A stretch of DNA of 64,000 nucleotides from Arthrinium phaeospermum (Eukaryota > Ascomycota > Sordariomycetes > Amphisphaeriales > Apiosporaceae): assembly GCA_006503535.1 (NCBI GenBank), contig QYRS01000005.1, positions 868,001 to 932,000 on the forward strand, given 5' to 3'. The notes beneath the pieces were generated by a model, which ran no database searches, had not been told where the DNA came from, and was given only the letters and a program-made list of their open reading frames with translations. The stretch's first letter is position 1, and every line of letters begins with the position of its first letter. Below, piece by piece: positions 36,794-47,792 of this stretch. The position numbers and the translations under genes are program-made.

Positions 36794-37421
36794 ATGTCTG
36801 CCAACAACGCTTCCACCGGTAACTCCTACCTGGAGAAGGCCACTGGCTACGTCCAGGATGCTCTCGGCAGTGTGACCGGAAGCACTGGTGACAAGGTTAG
36901 TTACTCCTATCCTGATATCCCCTCCCTCATCTCCCCTAATTGATGGGAATTTGAACTTGTGCTAACCAACTTCCAAGTCCGAGGCCCAGGCCAGGAAGGA
37001 CAAGGCTGATCTCGAGCATGACGCATCCAAGGCTTCTGTCAAGGTCCCTGGCGGCGCTGTCACCTCTTCTGGTATCGCCACGGACAACCATGATCAGATG
37101 TCTGGCAACATGAAGCAGACTGGAGGCAGTGCCAAGGAGTTTGTTGGCAACCTCACCGGCAGCGAGAGCCTGAAGCAGCAGGGTCGCGATATGAACAAGG
37201 AGGGCCAAGGTCAAGAGGCCAAGGGCATTCTCTCCCAAGGTTACGAGGGTGTCAAGGACCGTGTTGGCGGTACTGTTGGCCAGGGAGTCAACGCCATGCT
37301 TGGCAATGAGGGTGCTGCTGCTGAGTACCAGAAGCAGCACGATGCTGGCAAGACCAACCAGCGAGGTTTCGAGGCCAACATTGACAAGAAGGCCGAAGCC
37401 GAGGCTGAGGCTCGCAAGTAA
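36794..37421 (+). CDS. CsbD-like stress protein
   Basis: Exons 36794..36895 and 36978..37421 encode 181 residues. The 82-bp intron (GTTAGT, GCTAAC, TCCAAG) joins GSTGDK to SEAQARKDKADLEHD. The protein is small, hydrophilic and Gly/Gln/Lys-rich, with three degenerate CsbD-type segments: YLEKATGYVQDALGSVTG, MKQTGGSAKEFVGNLTG and YEGVKDRVGGTVGQGVNAM. Fungal relatives are often annotated as mismatched-base-pair and cruciform-DNA recognition proteins, and bacterial CsbD is a general-stress protein. The molecular role is not settled. The C-terminus, NIDKKAEAEAEARK, is a charged helix. Strong codon bias, a C/A-rich leader and a TATA-like box suggest high, inducible expression. Confidence 0.85.
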
Positions 37422-38153
37422 ACACTTGGCACCTCACTGTTTGGCGCAGGAATGGAAGGCACAAGGATTGAGCACTATGATACCCTATGATTGACGACAC
37501 GCATCGATAGCAAGTAGATAGCAGTAAAATTGACTGCTCTTTTACGCATTTGCCTTATTGGTCCTTGCGCCGTGACAATTGTCGAAATGGCTCTTTGGCC
37601 TACAATGTGATGCTCGCCGGCATAGATGTCTAGAATCTGACAGCACAGCATATTGCAATGCTGTATTCGGAATAGTGTGAATGATGCGCGGCGTGAAGCC
37701 TCCAAGAATCAAAATTGAACCTTCACAGCTTGCTGGGCCAAAACAAATCCATCGTGATGGGTTGTGGATTGTAGATGGTTGTTGGCGAAATATGCTGTTT
37801 CCCATGGTATGTATGTATGTATGGTTGCGTCAGCCACACATGTAATTTAGTGTTGGGGGAGATCCAGCCACGACTCGGGTCGGTTGGTCAAAGCTCCAAC
37901 GTCAAGCTTCCGATCAATCTTCATAGCAATAGCCCGGTCAATTGTCAATTGAGATTTTGGGAATTTGTTTCTGGTGGGATGCCTCATTGACCGATTACCA
38001 CATACCCCTCCTCTTCGACTGCTGCGGAATAGGTCAATTCCGCAATGTCAATCTCTTTGCAATGATATTGTGCCCTGAGACGAAAATTCTACATTACTGA
38101 CGCGGACTGTTGTCCCGTCTGTCGCCCCAACCACGGGGGTCCTCCCCTCCCCC
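37422..38153. other. Intergenic region, 0.7 kb
   Basis: 3' flank of the CsbD-like gene and upstream region of the next gene. A short TATG microsatellite (37807-37822) is the only feature I see. Confidence 0.4.
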
Positions 38154-40268
38154 ATGCCTTTTCCGCAGTCTTCGTCGACATGCTGCAGAGCTATCAATCG
38201 CCGTCTGCTAGGCCAGCATGATTGTGTATGGGTGCCCGAGAGCGCCTTATCGGCAGCATACGAACGGTACTGCTCCGCTTCTCGAATAGCCTTCCGACGA
38301 CATGGCTCCTCCGTACCGGGGCCGTTGGAGAGCCGGAAACGACAGAGCAAGAGGCAGATGGGCGAGCTAACTTTTGGTCATGCTCACGGACCAGCCCCTT
38401 TATGGGACCTGGAGAACCTGCCCGACTTGACGCAATGGAAATGGAAACCACCTACAGAGCGCCGCAACCGCCAGACTGTTCAGGCCGAGAGGAATCTTTG
38501 GAAGGCAGTCGTAGCATGGCTGTCACCGCGAAGCGATGCGCGCACTCAGAGCGTGCTTGAACAATCTACCTCGACCTCCTCCGATGTCTTACAGGACGCG
38601 ATCCCCATCACCATGGCCGATCCTACTTCGGCCGCGCTCGGTTCTGATACAGACTCGGCGGACTGGATTGAACTGGGCTTCAACGCCTTGATCCAAGACG
38701 CTTCTCTCGATCGAACATTACAGTTGTGTCCCAATTTCTCTTCATTTTGCGACACACTGCGAGACGGTTTATTGGAGGGCCGTATATCTGTTGGGGCGCT
38801 TTGTTCTCTGGTTCCTTCCATGACAGATGGGTTGACGCGCTCAGCACTTGCGTTGAATATCCAACAAGAGAAGAAAGTGTTTGAGCGCTTGAAGGCGCAG
38901 TTTATCGGGGCGTCAATTGATGGACTGGAAGCTCTACGCGCCAGACTGGGCGACACGCCCTTCAAGGACAATGTTTGGTCGATGTTACTGCAGGAAGCGT
39001 CGCAGCTCCAATTCAACAGTCTGCGCACATTTGCCAGGCTGATGTCGCTGATACCCAGTAGTTACATTGGGCCATTAAGTGTCGTCATTCGCGCAAATTT
39101 GAACAACTTTTTGACAGCAGTGAGCCAAAGTACACACAGGACGCATGAGAGGCAAATCAACAAACTAGCTGGTACCATTCAGGATCTCGGGCTCATGGAG
39201 CATCGCCACATATTGGACGAAGTCCTGCTGGATCTTGCCCAAGGTGCCCAATCTACCAATTACATCGCAATGCGTTTTTGCTGGCTTCAGGTCCTGGCAA
39301 GATTGCGCAGCCTCGACGACGAGGCCCTCGCCAACGCCTGTGTCTTGCTAGAGGCAGGCGTCACGGCTGAGCCTTTGAAGTCGAAGCAAATCGCGCGGAT
39401 ATTCCTGGGAAGATTGAATAGCTGCTATTCGCCCAAGCAGGTGAGGGCGATGTACACGTCGCTCATCGGTGCGCAGAATTCCAAATGCTTGGCCCAACTA
39501 ACCTCTGTCTTCTGGCGTACGGGCCAGCCACGATATATCAAAATGCTATGCACATTTCTACTCAGAATGGGCCGCCAGCAGGATATACTTCGTCTTCTCA
39601 GAGGCGTCACCAAACTAGTTAAAAATGAGGCAACCCCCTTGGCCAACCTTGTTGTCGGGCTTGGGCACTCACCACTTGCCCTGAAAGTATACTTCCGATA
39701 TTGCGAGAGTACCTTCGCCTCCAAGAAGTTCTGGCGGACTCAGTTTGCCACGGATGTCCTTAAAACGATGATGCAAAGCAAATCTTTGGAACACAAACGG
39801 ATCCTCAAAGCGCTCAGACTATTCCGGAAACGGCGAATACGGCGGTCGTATCCTCTGAGGTCGGGTCGCGCGATTGTGTATGGCGGGAGTCGCGGAGCCT
39901 CCAAAACCACACACAAGAAGATGGAGCTCAGGATCCAACAGGTACAGAAGGCCGAAGCAGCGGCGGTGGCTTTTGCAGGCGCTCGTCACCTCCCAGACAG
40001 ATGTTCGTTTCGATTGGTGCAGCAATGCGTAAACTACATTAGATCACATGGGTCCAAGGTATCGTCGAAGGGCCTACAGGCGCTCTGGGAGGTCATAACG
40101 ATAGATCTAGTCAAGAGCCGGCCCGGCCGGTCAACTCGCCTGAAGTGGTTCTTCAGGGTGTTGTTCAAGGAACGCGGTCTCCAAGAGACGCGCGCGGCTC
40201 ATTCGGAGCTTGTCCAATGGCAGAACAGAGTACTGACTGAGCTACAATCGTCCAATGGGGCCAGATAG
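38154..40268 (+). CDS. Conserved-looking fungal protein of unknown function, 704 residues
   Basis: One long clean exon. I do not recognise a named domain. The first 75 residues are rich in Arg and Ser with few acids (CCRAINRRLLGQ, RIAFRRHGSS, SRKRQSKRQ) and could be a mitochondrial targeting sequence. Residues 170-540 look all-helical with repeated Leu-rich pairs (ALANACVLLEAGVTAEPLKS, YIKMLCTFLLRMGRQQDILR), reminiscent of degenerate helical-repeat organelle RNA-processing proteins. A strongly basic stretch follows near residues 555-600 (ILKALRLFRKRRIRRSYPLR). The C-terminus has RPGRSTRLKWFFRVLFKERG. I infer a possible organellar RNA- or ribosome-related factor, with low certainty. That it is a real gene is supported by length and by synonymous-looking codon use. 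Confidence 0.8.
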   Translation: MPFPQSSSTCCRAINRRLLGQHDCVWVPESALSAAYERYCSASRIAFRRHGSSVPGPLESRKRQSKRQMGELTFGHAHGPAPLWDLENLPDLTQWKWKPPTERRNRQTVQAERNLWKAVVAWLSPRSDARTQSVLEQSTSTSSDVLQDAIPITMADPTSAALGSDTDSADWIELGFNALIQDASLDRTLQLCPNFSSFCDTLRDGLLEGRISVGALCSLVPSMTDGLTRSALALNIQQEKKVFERLKAQFIGASIDGLEALRARLGDTPFKDNVWSMLLQEASQLQFNSLRTFARLMSLIPSSYIGPLSVVIRANLNNFLTAVSQSTHRTHERQINKLAGTIQDLGLMEHRHILDEVLLDLAQGAQSTNYIAMRFCWLQVLARLRSLDDEALANACVLLEAGVTAEPLKSKQIARIFLGRLNSCYSPKQVRAMYTSLIGAQNSKCLAQLTSVFWRTGQPRYIKMLCTFLLRMGRQQDILRLLRGVTKLVKNEATPLANLVVGLGHSPLALKVYFRYCESTFASKKFWRTQFATDVLKTMMQSKSLEHKRILKALRLFRKRRIRRSYPLRSGRAIVYGGSRGASKTTHKKMELRIQQVQKAEAAAVAFAGARHLPDRCSFRLVQQCVNYIRSHGSKVSSKGLQALWEVITIDLVKSRPGRSTRLKWFFRVLFKERGLQETRAAHSELVQWQNRVLTELQSSNGAR

Positions 40269-42183
40269 CGCTTGGGGATGACGCTCTCGACGAGGGAGAC
40301 AACATGATTGGACGTGCAAGCCAGGAAAGCAGGTCACAGTTCAGGCCAAAATCCAAAGCTGAGCACGTGGGTGTGTAGAAATAGCATAGTCTGGCCGACA
40401 GACTGCGCCTCGATTGGAGGTCTCATTGTACATAACACGTTTAAGATACCAAGCAATGTAAAGATGACTGACTACACGGCAGACTGGAGCGCTCTAGGTC
40501 TTCGATGGTTGGCTGGTTTAGCAAGCGGCTTCGCTAGAGACGGGGTTTGCAGAGGCGTGATTGGATCTGGCGGGTTGGGTGCTTGCTTTGGGCGGGACTA
40601 CCTTACGACCTTACGTCCTTGTGCCTGGTAACACCAAGCATCGGATCTGGATCTGTCGACCCTTTTGGGCACCACCCCGTATCAGTCAGCCTCCCAGATG
40701 TCTCGATCGCTGTTGCCAGATTACCTTATCTCGATGAGGCACCCCCGTTGCTTTGGAGCCATTCTTTCGGTTCTTGTGACGCTCCCCCAAAACCCAAGCG
40801 CCACACAATGCGTCTTGACTAGGACACGACGCCTCGTCTACTGGCACCAACCCCATTGAACGCCGACCGTCAGCCTCTCTCCGGAAGGCCCGACTTGGTG
40901 GACAGAAAACGTGATGCCGAGACAATCGTCTGTTGAAGAGTGTATTATCAATCATCTTGGTTTGAGATGAGGCAAGGGAGGGCTTGCTGGTGGAAAGTAC
41001 GAGATGACACCCAGTCCGGGGTGGACATGGATGGATGCCACCAACCCAAGACTAATGCTGGTGACAACATGCTGCTCCCTACGTCCCTTCTGTACTCCCA
41101 GCTACCTGTTTTTTTCGCCAGACGTTACGGAGTACTTGGTGCTGGGGACAAAGTGAGGGATGCATTTCCCCAGTGTCAGGGCTCCTGCTAGCAGGACAGA
41201 CAGGACTGGCAGGCAGGCGGGCCAGAGGCGGGCAGGCAGGCAGGTGGGAAATTGGCCGAACTTCCCGTCGAGGAAGTACTGTACTACCCTGCCTACATGC
41301 CCAGGAAACAAGCAAACTGCAGATCCGTGTGGTTAGCTTCTTTGCCATAGCCACGACCCCCCATGTTTAAGTAAGTAGATAAGAACGGCAAACATTCTAC
41401 GCGGCAAAACTAGGCCGTAAATCAAAAAGAAAACGAACAGGCTAGCTACCACTCGTAGTGACTGGGCGCCATCTGGGGCCTTTCGCTTATTCCAAGCATC
41501 TTGGGGCTTGAATTCTCGGTCTGGCAGCCACCCACGTCCGCAGGAGGGGAACAGAGAAGGACAGGGACACGCCAGAATATAAAAGAGATCCCCGCCGAAT
41601 CTTGCAGATGGTCCGCCACACCCAATCGTGACTTTACGTCCGTATCTCAGGTAGTAGCGCCCTGCGACAACCCATTCTCGCATCCCAACGGCCTGGGCCT
41701 GCAAATAAATTGGAGACCTGCCGTTTCCCAGCAATCCGGTTACAAGGAGGCAATCTAGCATGAGCATGGGGGGTTAGCAGAGAGAGAGAGAGAGAGAGAA
41801 GGCTCATCCCCACGCAATGAACGAGCCTATGAGAGCTTGGATGCACCCCCAAACAGCAAGCCAGCGCGCCAGCAGGAGAGAGCGAGAGAGCGAGAGAGCG
41901 AGAGACAGCGCGCGCCCGACCGAGCGAGAGAGTGGCAGAAGGCCAAGCAATCGGCGCAGATACCGGGCTTCCAGGCCAGGGAACCGAGAACCGAGAACCG
42001 ACAGAGGCAATAGTAGTAGCAGCAGCACCAACAGCACCGGCCAGCACCAGCGAGGGAAGAGAACGATAGAGATAGACGAGAGGTCGATCCCACCGCCCCC
42101 TCCCTACCGCCCCCCGCCCTCCAATCTAAAAAAAAAAGTTGTTTGATCCCCCGCAACAGCCCCTTTCCAAAGTCCATTTAAGT
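40269..42183. other. Intergenic region and leader of the Zn2Cys6 gene
   Basis: About 1.9 kb. It contains a GA microsatellite (about 41778-41799) and an imperfect GAGAGAGC tract (41870-41935), then CAG/AGC-rich sequence and an A9 run near 42128. These precede the ATG at 42184 and are probably promoter or 5' UTR. A GGCAGGCGGGC-type cluster lies near 41210-41245. No gene is supported. Confidence 0.45.
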
Positions 42184-45100
42184 ATGGAACAGGCCGGTCT
42201 AGGCTCCGAAGCCGAGGCCGGGCCCAATCCGAAAGCGCCGGCAGGTCTCAAGCCCATCCGTCGCCGGAATCGCATGATCAACAGGTAAGCCTCCTGGTTT
42301 CAGCTTGGCGTCTTCTTTTTCCCCGTGCGCTTCCACCCCATGCCGTCCTTGCTTGCTTGATTTTTTCTTCTTCTTTCGCCCACACACCTGCTTTGCTTGT
42401 CAGACCATCCATGTTGGCCATGCCTCACTAACATATACCGCCAATTTCATTTTGTGTATGTCGCTGGGGAATAATCAGCAACAGCAGCAGTTGATCAAAC
42501 CAAGACTCGATCTAGTTTGATCTCCTTGCTCCCGTTGCTGATAATTCCCACAGCGCCGGCACAGAATGAAAGAGGCCAGAAAATGATAAAGCTGCCTGGA
42601 ATGTCGAAAGCGCAAGCTGAAATGCAGCAAGACGTCGCCGTCGTGCGTCAACTGCCTCAAGGCGGCGCGCGATTGCCTTTACATCGGGCCCCGGCTCGAC
42701 GAAGCGAGCCAATTGCGCCTCGCCGAGATCAAGGAGAAGCAGGGGTCCCTGGAGCGCCAACTCGAGCGGGACGTGGCCAAGTCGGCCGCCGCCACGACGC
42801 AGAGGAGCGCCCTGGGCCAGCGCATCCTGGCCGACGAGATTGGCGACGACGACGCCGACGAGGAGCGCTACCTCGAGTCGACGCCGCTCGCCGCCCTGGA
42901 CCTGACCTATGAGGACGATGCCGATGGCGCCGACGATATGATCGACCTGGGCATCCAGATCGGGAGGATGCGCATCACCGAGCGGATAGGCGGGCTGTCG
43001 AGACCTCGCATCTCGGAAGAGGTGAGCGATATGCGAACAGTCCCTTGCCCCTTGCCCCTTGCCTCTTTGAGAGGCTCTTTCTACTTGTCGTCGTGCATGA
43101 ATTAGCTAACCCACGCACGCCACGGTCGCAGATTTCGGCTGGGCTGTCCGGGCAGTACCGCTCCCACGCCGGAACTCCCCGGTCGCCCTTCGGAGTATCG
43201 TTGCCGAGCGGGCCGTCTCCGGCCTTGGGCCCACCTACCGGCCTCGACAGCATGTCCGACGGCGGGGCCTCGGACATCTCGATGCCCGACTTCCTGCGGC
43301 CGGGGGCCCAGTACATCGCCCCGACGAGCGGCCTGTTCTTCAGCCAGGTCATCGAACAGCCCTCGCTCAGCACCTTCCTGCCTTGCCGCGAGTACGCGGA
43401 CCGGTTCCTCCGGCAGTACTTTGTGTCGGTCCACCCGATCGCCACGTGCGCGCAGCGGGCGTCCCTCGAGGAGACGTACGCCGCCTTCTGGAACGTCGTG
43501 GACGCGGGCCTGTACGAGCCGCGCGCCTCGACCCAGGCCATCGTGTTTGCGGCCCTGTTCAGTGGCGCCGTCGCCATGGACGAGAATGATGCCGTGCGCG
43601 AGCTGGGCGGCTTCGCAAAAGAGAACTGGGTACACAGCCTGAAGATGGGAACCGAGACGGCGCTGAGCAAGGCCAATTTCCTGAGGACCACCAAAATGGA
43701 AACGATGCAGGCCTTCATCATATACATGGTGAGTGGAATTCCAATTCAATTTTCCTGGTGATGGGCTGCTGACATGGGAGAAAAAGCTGCCGTTATGCCG
43801 AGCAGAAGTCTCGAGGGCCCACTCGGTCCTTGTAGGGGCAGCCGTGAGGATGGCCGAGTGTATGGGCCTGCACCGCGATGGGGAGGCGTACGGATTGACG
43901 CCCCTCGAGACCCACGTGCGCCGTCTGGTCTGGCATCAGCTGTGCTTTCTGGACATCAGGACCTGCGAGGCGCAGGGACCGAAGCCAGTCATACGGCGTG
44001 AAGACTACGACACCAAGCTGCCAGTGAACTGCAACGAGGACCAGCTCACGCGAGCCGTCGTGCCGCCCGAGCCGGCGGACCACTGGACCACCAACACGCT
44101 GGCGCTGATCCGCTTCGAGATCAACGAGATGATGCGCATCATCTGGCTGGACCGGCGGCGGCTCGAGCTGCGCAAGATCTCGCTGACGGACGTGCTGGCC
44201 AAGATCGAGAACTTCCGGCGCCGCATGTCGGAGAAGTACGACCACCTGCTCGACGTGGGCCAGCCGGCGCAGCGCTACGCCAAGTGCGTCATGTCGCTGC
44301 TGACGTACCGCCTGCACGCCATGGTGCTGCACCCCTACCACTCCAACGCGGCCCACCCCATGCCGGCCCAGCTGAGCTCCCTGCTCGTCAGCTCCGGCAT
44401 CGTCATCGTCGAGCACGCCATCCAGCTCGAGACCAACCCCCTCTTCCGGCCCTGGGCCTGGTACCTCGGCGCCTACTTCCAGTACCAGATCGCCCTGCTG
44501 CTCGCCACCGAGGTCTACTACCGCCCGGGCTCCCGCGACGCCGACCGCATCTGGACCTGCCTCGACTACGTCTTCGGCCTCGACCGCCGCCTGCCCCCCG
44601 AGGCCAAGGGCGTCCACCTCCTCTCCGAGATCCAGGGCAAGACCGCCGTCTACATGCGCCTGCGCAAGATGCGCGGTCCCACCAACACGGCCCGCGCCGC
44701 CCTGGCCCAGAACGCCCTCGCCGGTACGGGGCAGCAGGCCCCCTCGAATTCTCCCTATGCAACTGCTACGACAGCAGCGGGGTACCAGCATCACCACCAC
44801 CAGACTCAACAGCAACAGCAACAGATCCAGCAGGTACAGCAAACACAACAACAACAACAACAACAACAACAACCCCAACAGCACCATCAAGCACCGCCGT
44901 CGTCTTCCTCGCTGTTCTTGCACACCACCAGCGGAACAAAGGCGGAGCCGGATCGCCATACACCACCAGTACCACAACCACAGCACCCCGCGGCGGCGGT
45001 CTCGCTGCACCACCAACCGCCGCCGCCGCCGCCGCATCGTCCACAGCCGCCCATGGAATTCGCGGGTGTTTCAGACGGGCAGGTCCTCTATAGTCTTCCG

Positions 45101-45537
45101 CCGAACCACGAGAGCCCCGGGAGCAGCGACACGTCGAGTGTGGGACACGCCCAGACCGTGAACGCGATGGGGGGCGTCGAGGGCGGCGGCGGTGGCAGCA
45201 GCAGCAGTGCAACAGTCGCAGCATCCCTGGCCGGAGCAGCGGCCATGCCAACCACCACCGTCGGGGTAGTATCATGGACACTATCGACTGGGTAAGCAAA
45301 CTCTCGCTCATCCGTCTACCCGTTTACTTCATGTGTCGTATAAGAAGGTCTTTCAAGTACTGCCGATTCTCATTATCCTTGACTAACCAAACATTACAGG
45401 ACACCATGACGATGCTGTTTCCCCAAGATCCCCATACGGGCGCATTTAGCATTCAGGGATACAATGACCCCAATTCGTTGCTCTGGATGGGATTGATTGA
45501 TGGGGGAGGTGGAGCCGAAGCACCTGTGATGCAGTGA
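42184..45537 (+). CDS. Zn(II)2Cys6 transcription factor with fungal-specific TF domain
   Basis: Exons 42184..42284, 42592..43021, 43132..43728, 43787..45291 and 45400..45537. The first join creates the binuclear zinc cluster: MIN/SCLECRKRKLKC then SKTSPSCVNCLKAARDC, a CX2CX6CX6CX2CX6C pattern. A long acidic linker follows, then the fungal-specific domain (FLRQYFVSVHPIATCAQRAS; MLPLCRAEVSRAHSVLVGAA; RMAECMGLHRDGEAYGL; HQLCFLDIRTCEAQGPKP). The tail is a Gln/His/Pro-rich activation-like region (44790-45060) and a conserved-looking end, MDTIDWDTMTMLFPQDP. To reach that end the frame must change near 45185-45210, within the GGC/AGC run; otherwise exon 4 stops at 45295. Intron 1 is long (307 bp). 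The regulated pathway cannot be told from sequence. The gene is convergent with the leashin-like gene. Confidence 0.88.
44790..45060 (+). repeat. CAG/CAA and CAC trinucleotide-rich tract
   Basis: Runs of CAA, CAG and CAC codons encode Q-, H- and P-rich sequence in the C-terminal part of the Zn2Cys6 protein, with an uninterrupted set of CAA codons near 44846-44872. Such tracts act as flexible activation regions and change length easily. Confidence 0.8.
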
Positions 45538-46283
45538 AAATATATCGTTGCGTTGGCGAGGCGAGGTTCACATCACAGGCCACAAGTTTTTACAGGTATT
45601 GCTTTGCTTTGAGATATAGGGGGGGAGATGTGTGCCCGAAGAGAAGGGTGTGATGATGGATGACCTTTGACTTACATACGAGGAGGTCTGGAAGACAAAC
45701 CAAATGCCTTGACAGTCTACGACTGACAAGGCTCGTTAATAGAGGTATAGAATGCAGGTTCACGGTCTTCGTGGATATACCCATTGTCACATTCTTGGCT
45801 GCGGTGGGGGTTATTAGAAGCTGGCAAAATGCACCGCGTACGTGGATGGATGCTCTACGATGTGCCAACAACTGGGCTCAACTTCAATACGTGAAAAGAG
45901 TCGATTCAATGAAATATCGTGTCTCATTAAGTGTAGACTAGAAAAAGACTAAAAGAGGAGTAGCCCCTTATGTGCGCGATGTATGAAAAATCCCATGAAG
46001 CCAAACCAAACCCGCCCAAACTCCAGATCCGGATATCATAACGGAACTTTTTTTGCACACGATTAAGCAAAAATGAAAAAAATAGCGAAAATGAAAACAT
46101 CGAAAGCACCTTACGCTTCGATCAACCCAGGACCCCTTCCCTCTACTGATCCGTTTTCTTTTTGTTTGTAACACTATCGCGTCTTCATCCATAGACCTCG
46201 AAGGGTCTCCTTCTCTTCACGTTCAACATAAATACAAGAGCCATGTACGTCTAATGCGAATTTATCAAAATTCGACAACACTC
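45538..46283. other. Convergent intergenic region
   Basis: 746 bp between the Zn2Cys6 gene and the leashin-like gene, tail to tail. No ORF is convincing. It should contain both 3' UTRs and terminators; A/T-rich sequence near 46040-46090 is the best candidate for polyadenylation signals. Confidence 0.4.
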
Positions 46284-47792
46284 TTATCGGGAGCCCACGG
46301 GTGACTGGCGTGGGGACATTGGCATGCTTGCAACGCTCTTGGCGAGCACTGATGGGGTAGTCTTTCTAGACAAGGGCGTAGCCCCCCGTGATAGAGGTAC
46401 ACCACCGGTCTCAGATGAGGGTGTCGCCATGCGGGCTGCTGGCTGCCTTGGCTTGGCAACAAGAACTTGAGCGGGGAAGATGACGATCTCGTCATCGCCC
46501 ACCCCGTTGTCGTCTCCCTTCTTGACTACCAGGGGGAATAGGACAGAGCGAACAAGAGCGCCCTGAGCTTCGAATTCGTCGTTCGAGGTTGAGCCTCCTG
46601 ACCGCTCGTTCATGAGCGCTGCATTGAAGACGACCGTGTCAGCAATGTCACCACTGGCGTCGTATTGAGGCTGCAGCGGCGGTAGCATCATGTATTCGGC
46701 TCGCTGGGTGCGCATTTCGATGGACAGATCAACAGCCTCGCGCATGACGCGACGGAGCTGCGATTGAATCTGGTCCTCCAGGTTGGAAGGGGGCGGCAGA
46801 ATCATGGAAAGTGTTTGCAAGATGGCTTGCACAACGGCCTCGGTGTCGTCATTGCGCTGGTCGCCAAACGCGGGCCGTTTTGACAGCAAGGTAAGCGTAA
46901 CGGCACGCCATTGGCGTACAGCCTGTGGAGGGCCAACTTCCGAGAGCAGTTTCTCGAGTGATTTCAGCTTCTGTCGCTGCTCGCGATCCATACCGAAGAG
47001 GTATCGCGTAAAGACGAATTCCCAGATCATGTTCATTGTCATGGACATGAAGACGTCGCGACGCCTGACGCGGTCGCTCAGGTACTCGTCGACATCGGTG
47101 CCGTCAAGCATCGAGTTGTCAAGCCTGTCGATGATCTTCTCGTCGTTGATCTCGCTGGTCAAGCGGCAAGCGCGCATGTCGGAGAACTTGGAGAAGCGGA
47201 GCACCCATTGCTGAACATGGGCGCACAGCTGCTGGCAACGGTGGTCGAAATGGTCTTCGTCCTTCAGCCGGAGGAACTCGGTATCGGGGGGCTTGGCGGC
47301 CAGAATCTGCTGTTGCAGTAGCCTGACTTGCTGCTTGGTGGCGTCGAGCTGCTGGAGCAGATTCTGAATTTCGGCATCCTTTTCACGCAGCGTCTGGTCG
47401 TATTGGCCGCGAGCTTGCTGCAGCTCTTGGGCGGCAGAAGTGTGTTGGGACTGTAGCCTGCTGTATCGGTCATTGTGCTGATTCGCAAGCTGTGCATTGG
47501 CGCTGTTCAGGCCCGTGTTGACTTCGGTCAATCGCTGGACTTCTTTCGTCAGCCCATCGAGGGCATTCCGCAGCTGTTCAATCTCGGCGTCTCGTTCCGT
47601 GACGGTGACGGCGGCGCGTTGGTTGCCACGGGACTCGGCGTAGTGTCGTGCTTCGGCGAGTGCGCGATTTTCTGCCATCAATTGCTCGACCCTGGACTCG
47701 AGCTCGAGGACCTGCATGCTCTGTCGGCGACGCATACTGTGGGGACGGGTTGGTGACCGTGGTGAACCGATGCGGCCTTCACCCATGCCATC
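46284..47792 (-). CDS. Conserved C-terminal exon of the leashin-like protein
   Basis: Last exon of the giant gene, about 502 residues, beginning DGMGEGRIGSPRSPTRPHSM after the intron. It opens with a long coiled coil (SMQVLELESRVEQLMAENRA through QQVRLLQQQILAAK, about residues 25-165). A strongly conserved globular helical domain follows: FLRLKDEDHFDHRCQQLCAH, FSKFSDMRACRLTSEINDEK, RRDVFMSMTMNMIWEFVFTR, FGMDREQRQKLKSLEKLL and SMILPPPSNLEDQIQSQLRR. This is the part that identifies fungal involucrin-repeat proteins; in leashin the C-terminal half is reported at septa and tips. It ends in a Ser/Pro-rich tail. No indel is needed within the exon, so the domain is intact. Confidence 0.85.
   Translation of the reverse strand, partial: DGMGEGRIGSPRSPTRPHSMRRRQSMQVLELESRVEQLMAENRALAEARHYAESRGNQRAAVTVTERDAEIEQLRNALDGLTKEVQRLTEVNTGLNSANAQLANQHNDRYSRLQSQHTSAAQELQQARGQYDQTLREKDAEIQNLLQQLDATKQQVRLLQQQILAAKPPDTEFLRLKDEDHFDHRCQQLCAHVQQWVLRFSKFSDMRACRLTSEINDEKIIDRLDNSMLDGTDVDEYLSDRVRRRDVFMSMTMNMIWEFVFTRYLFGMDREQRQKLKSLEKLLSEVGPPQAVRQWRAVTLTLLSKRPAFGDQRNDDTEAVVQAILQTLSMILPPPSNLEDQIQSQLRRVMREAVDLSIEMRTQRAEYMMLPPLQPQYDASGDIADTVVFNAALMNERSGGSTSNDEFEAQGALVRSVLFPLVVKKGDDNGVGDDEIVIFPAQVLVAKPRQPAARMATPSSETGGVPLSRGATPLSRKTTPSVLAKSVASMPMSPRQSPVGSR

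Noticed and set aside
43793..45037. 414-codon minus-strand open frame
   Set aside because: Antisense to the Zn2Cys6 gene; low-complexity Arg/Val/Leu sequence produced by GC bias.
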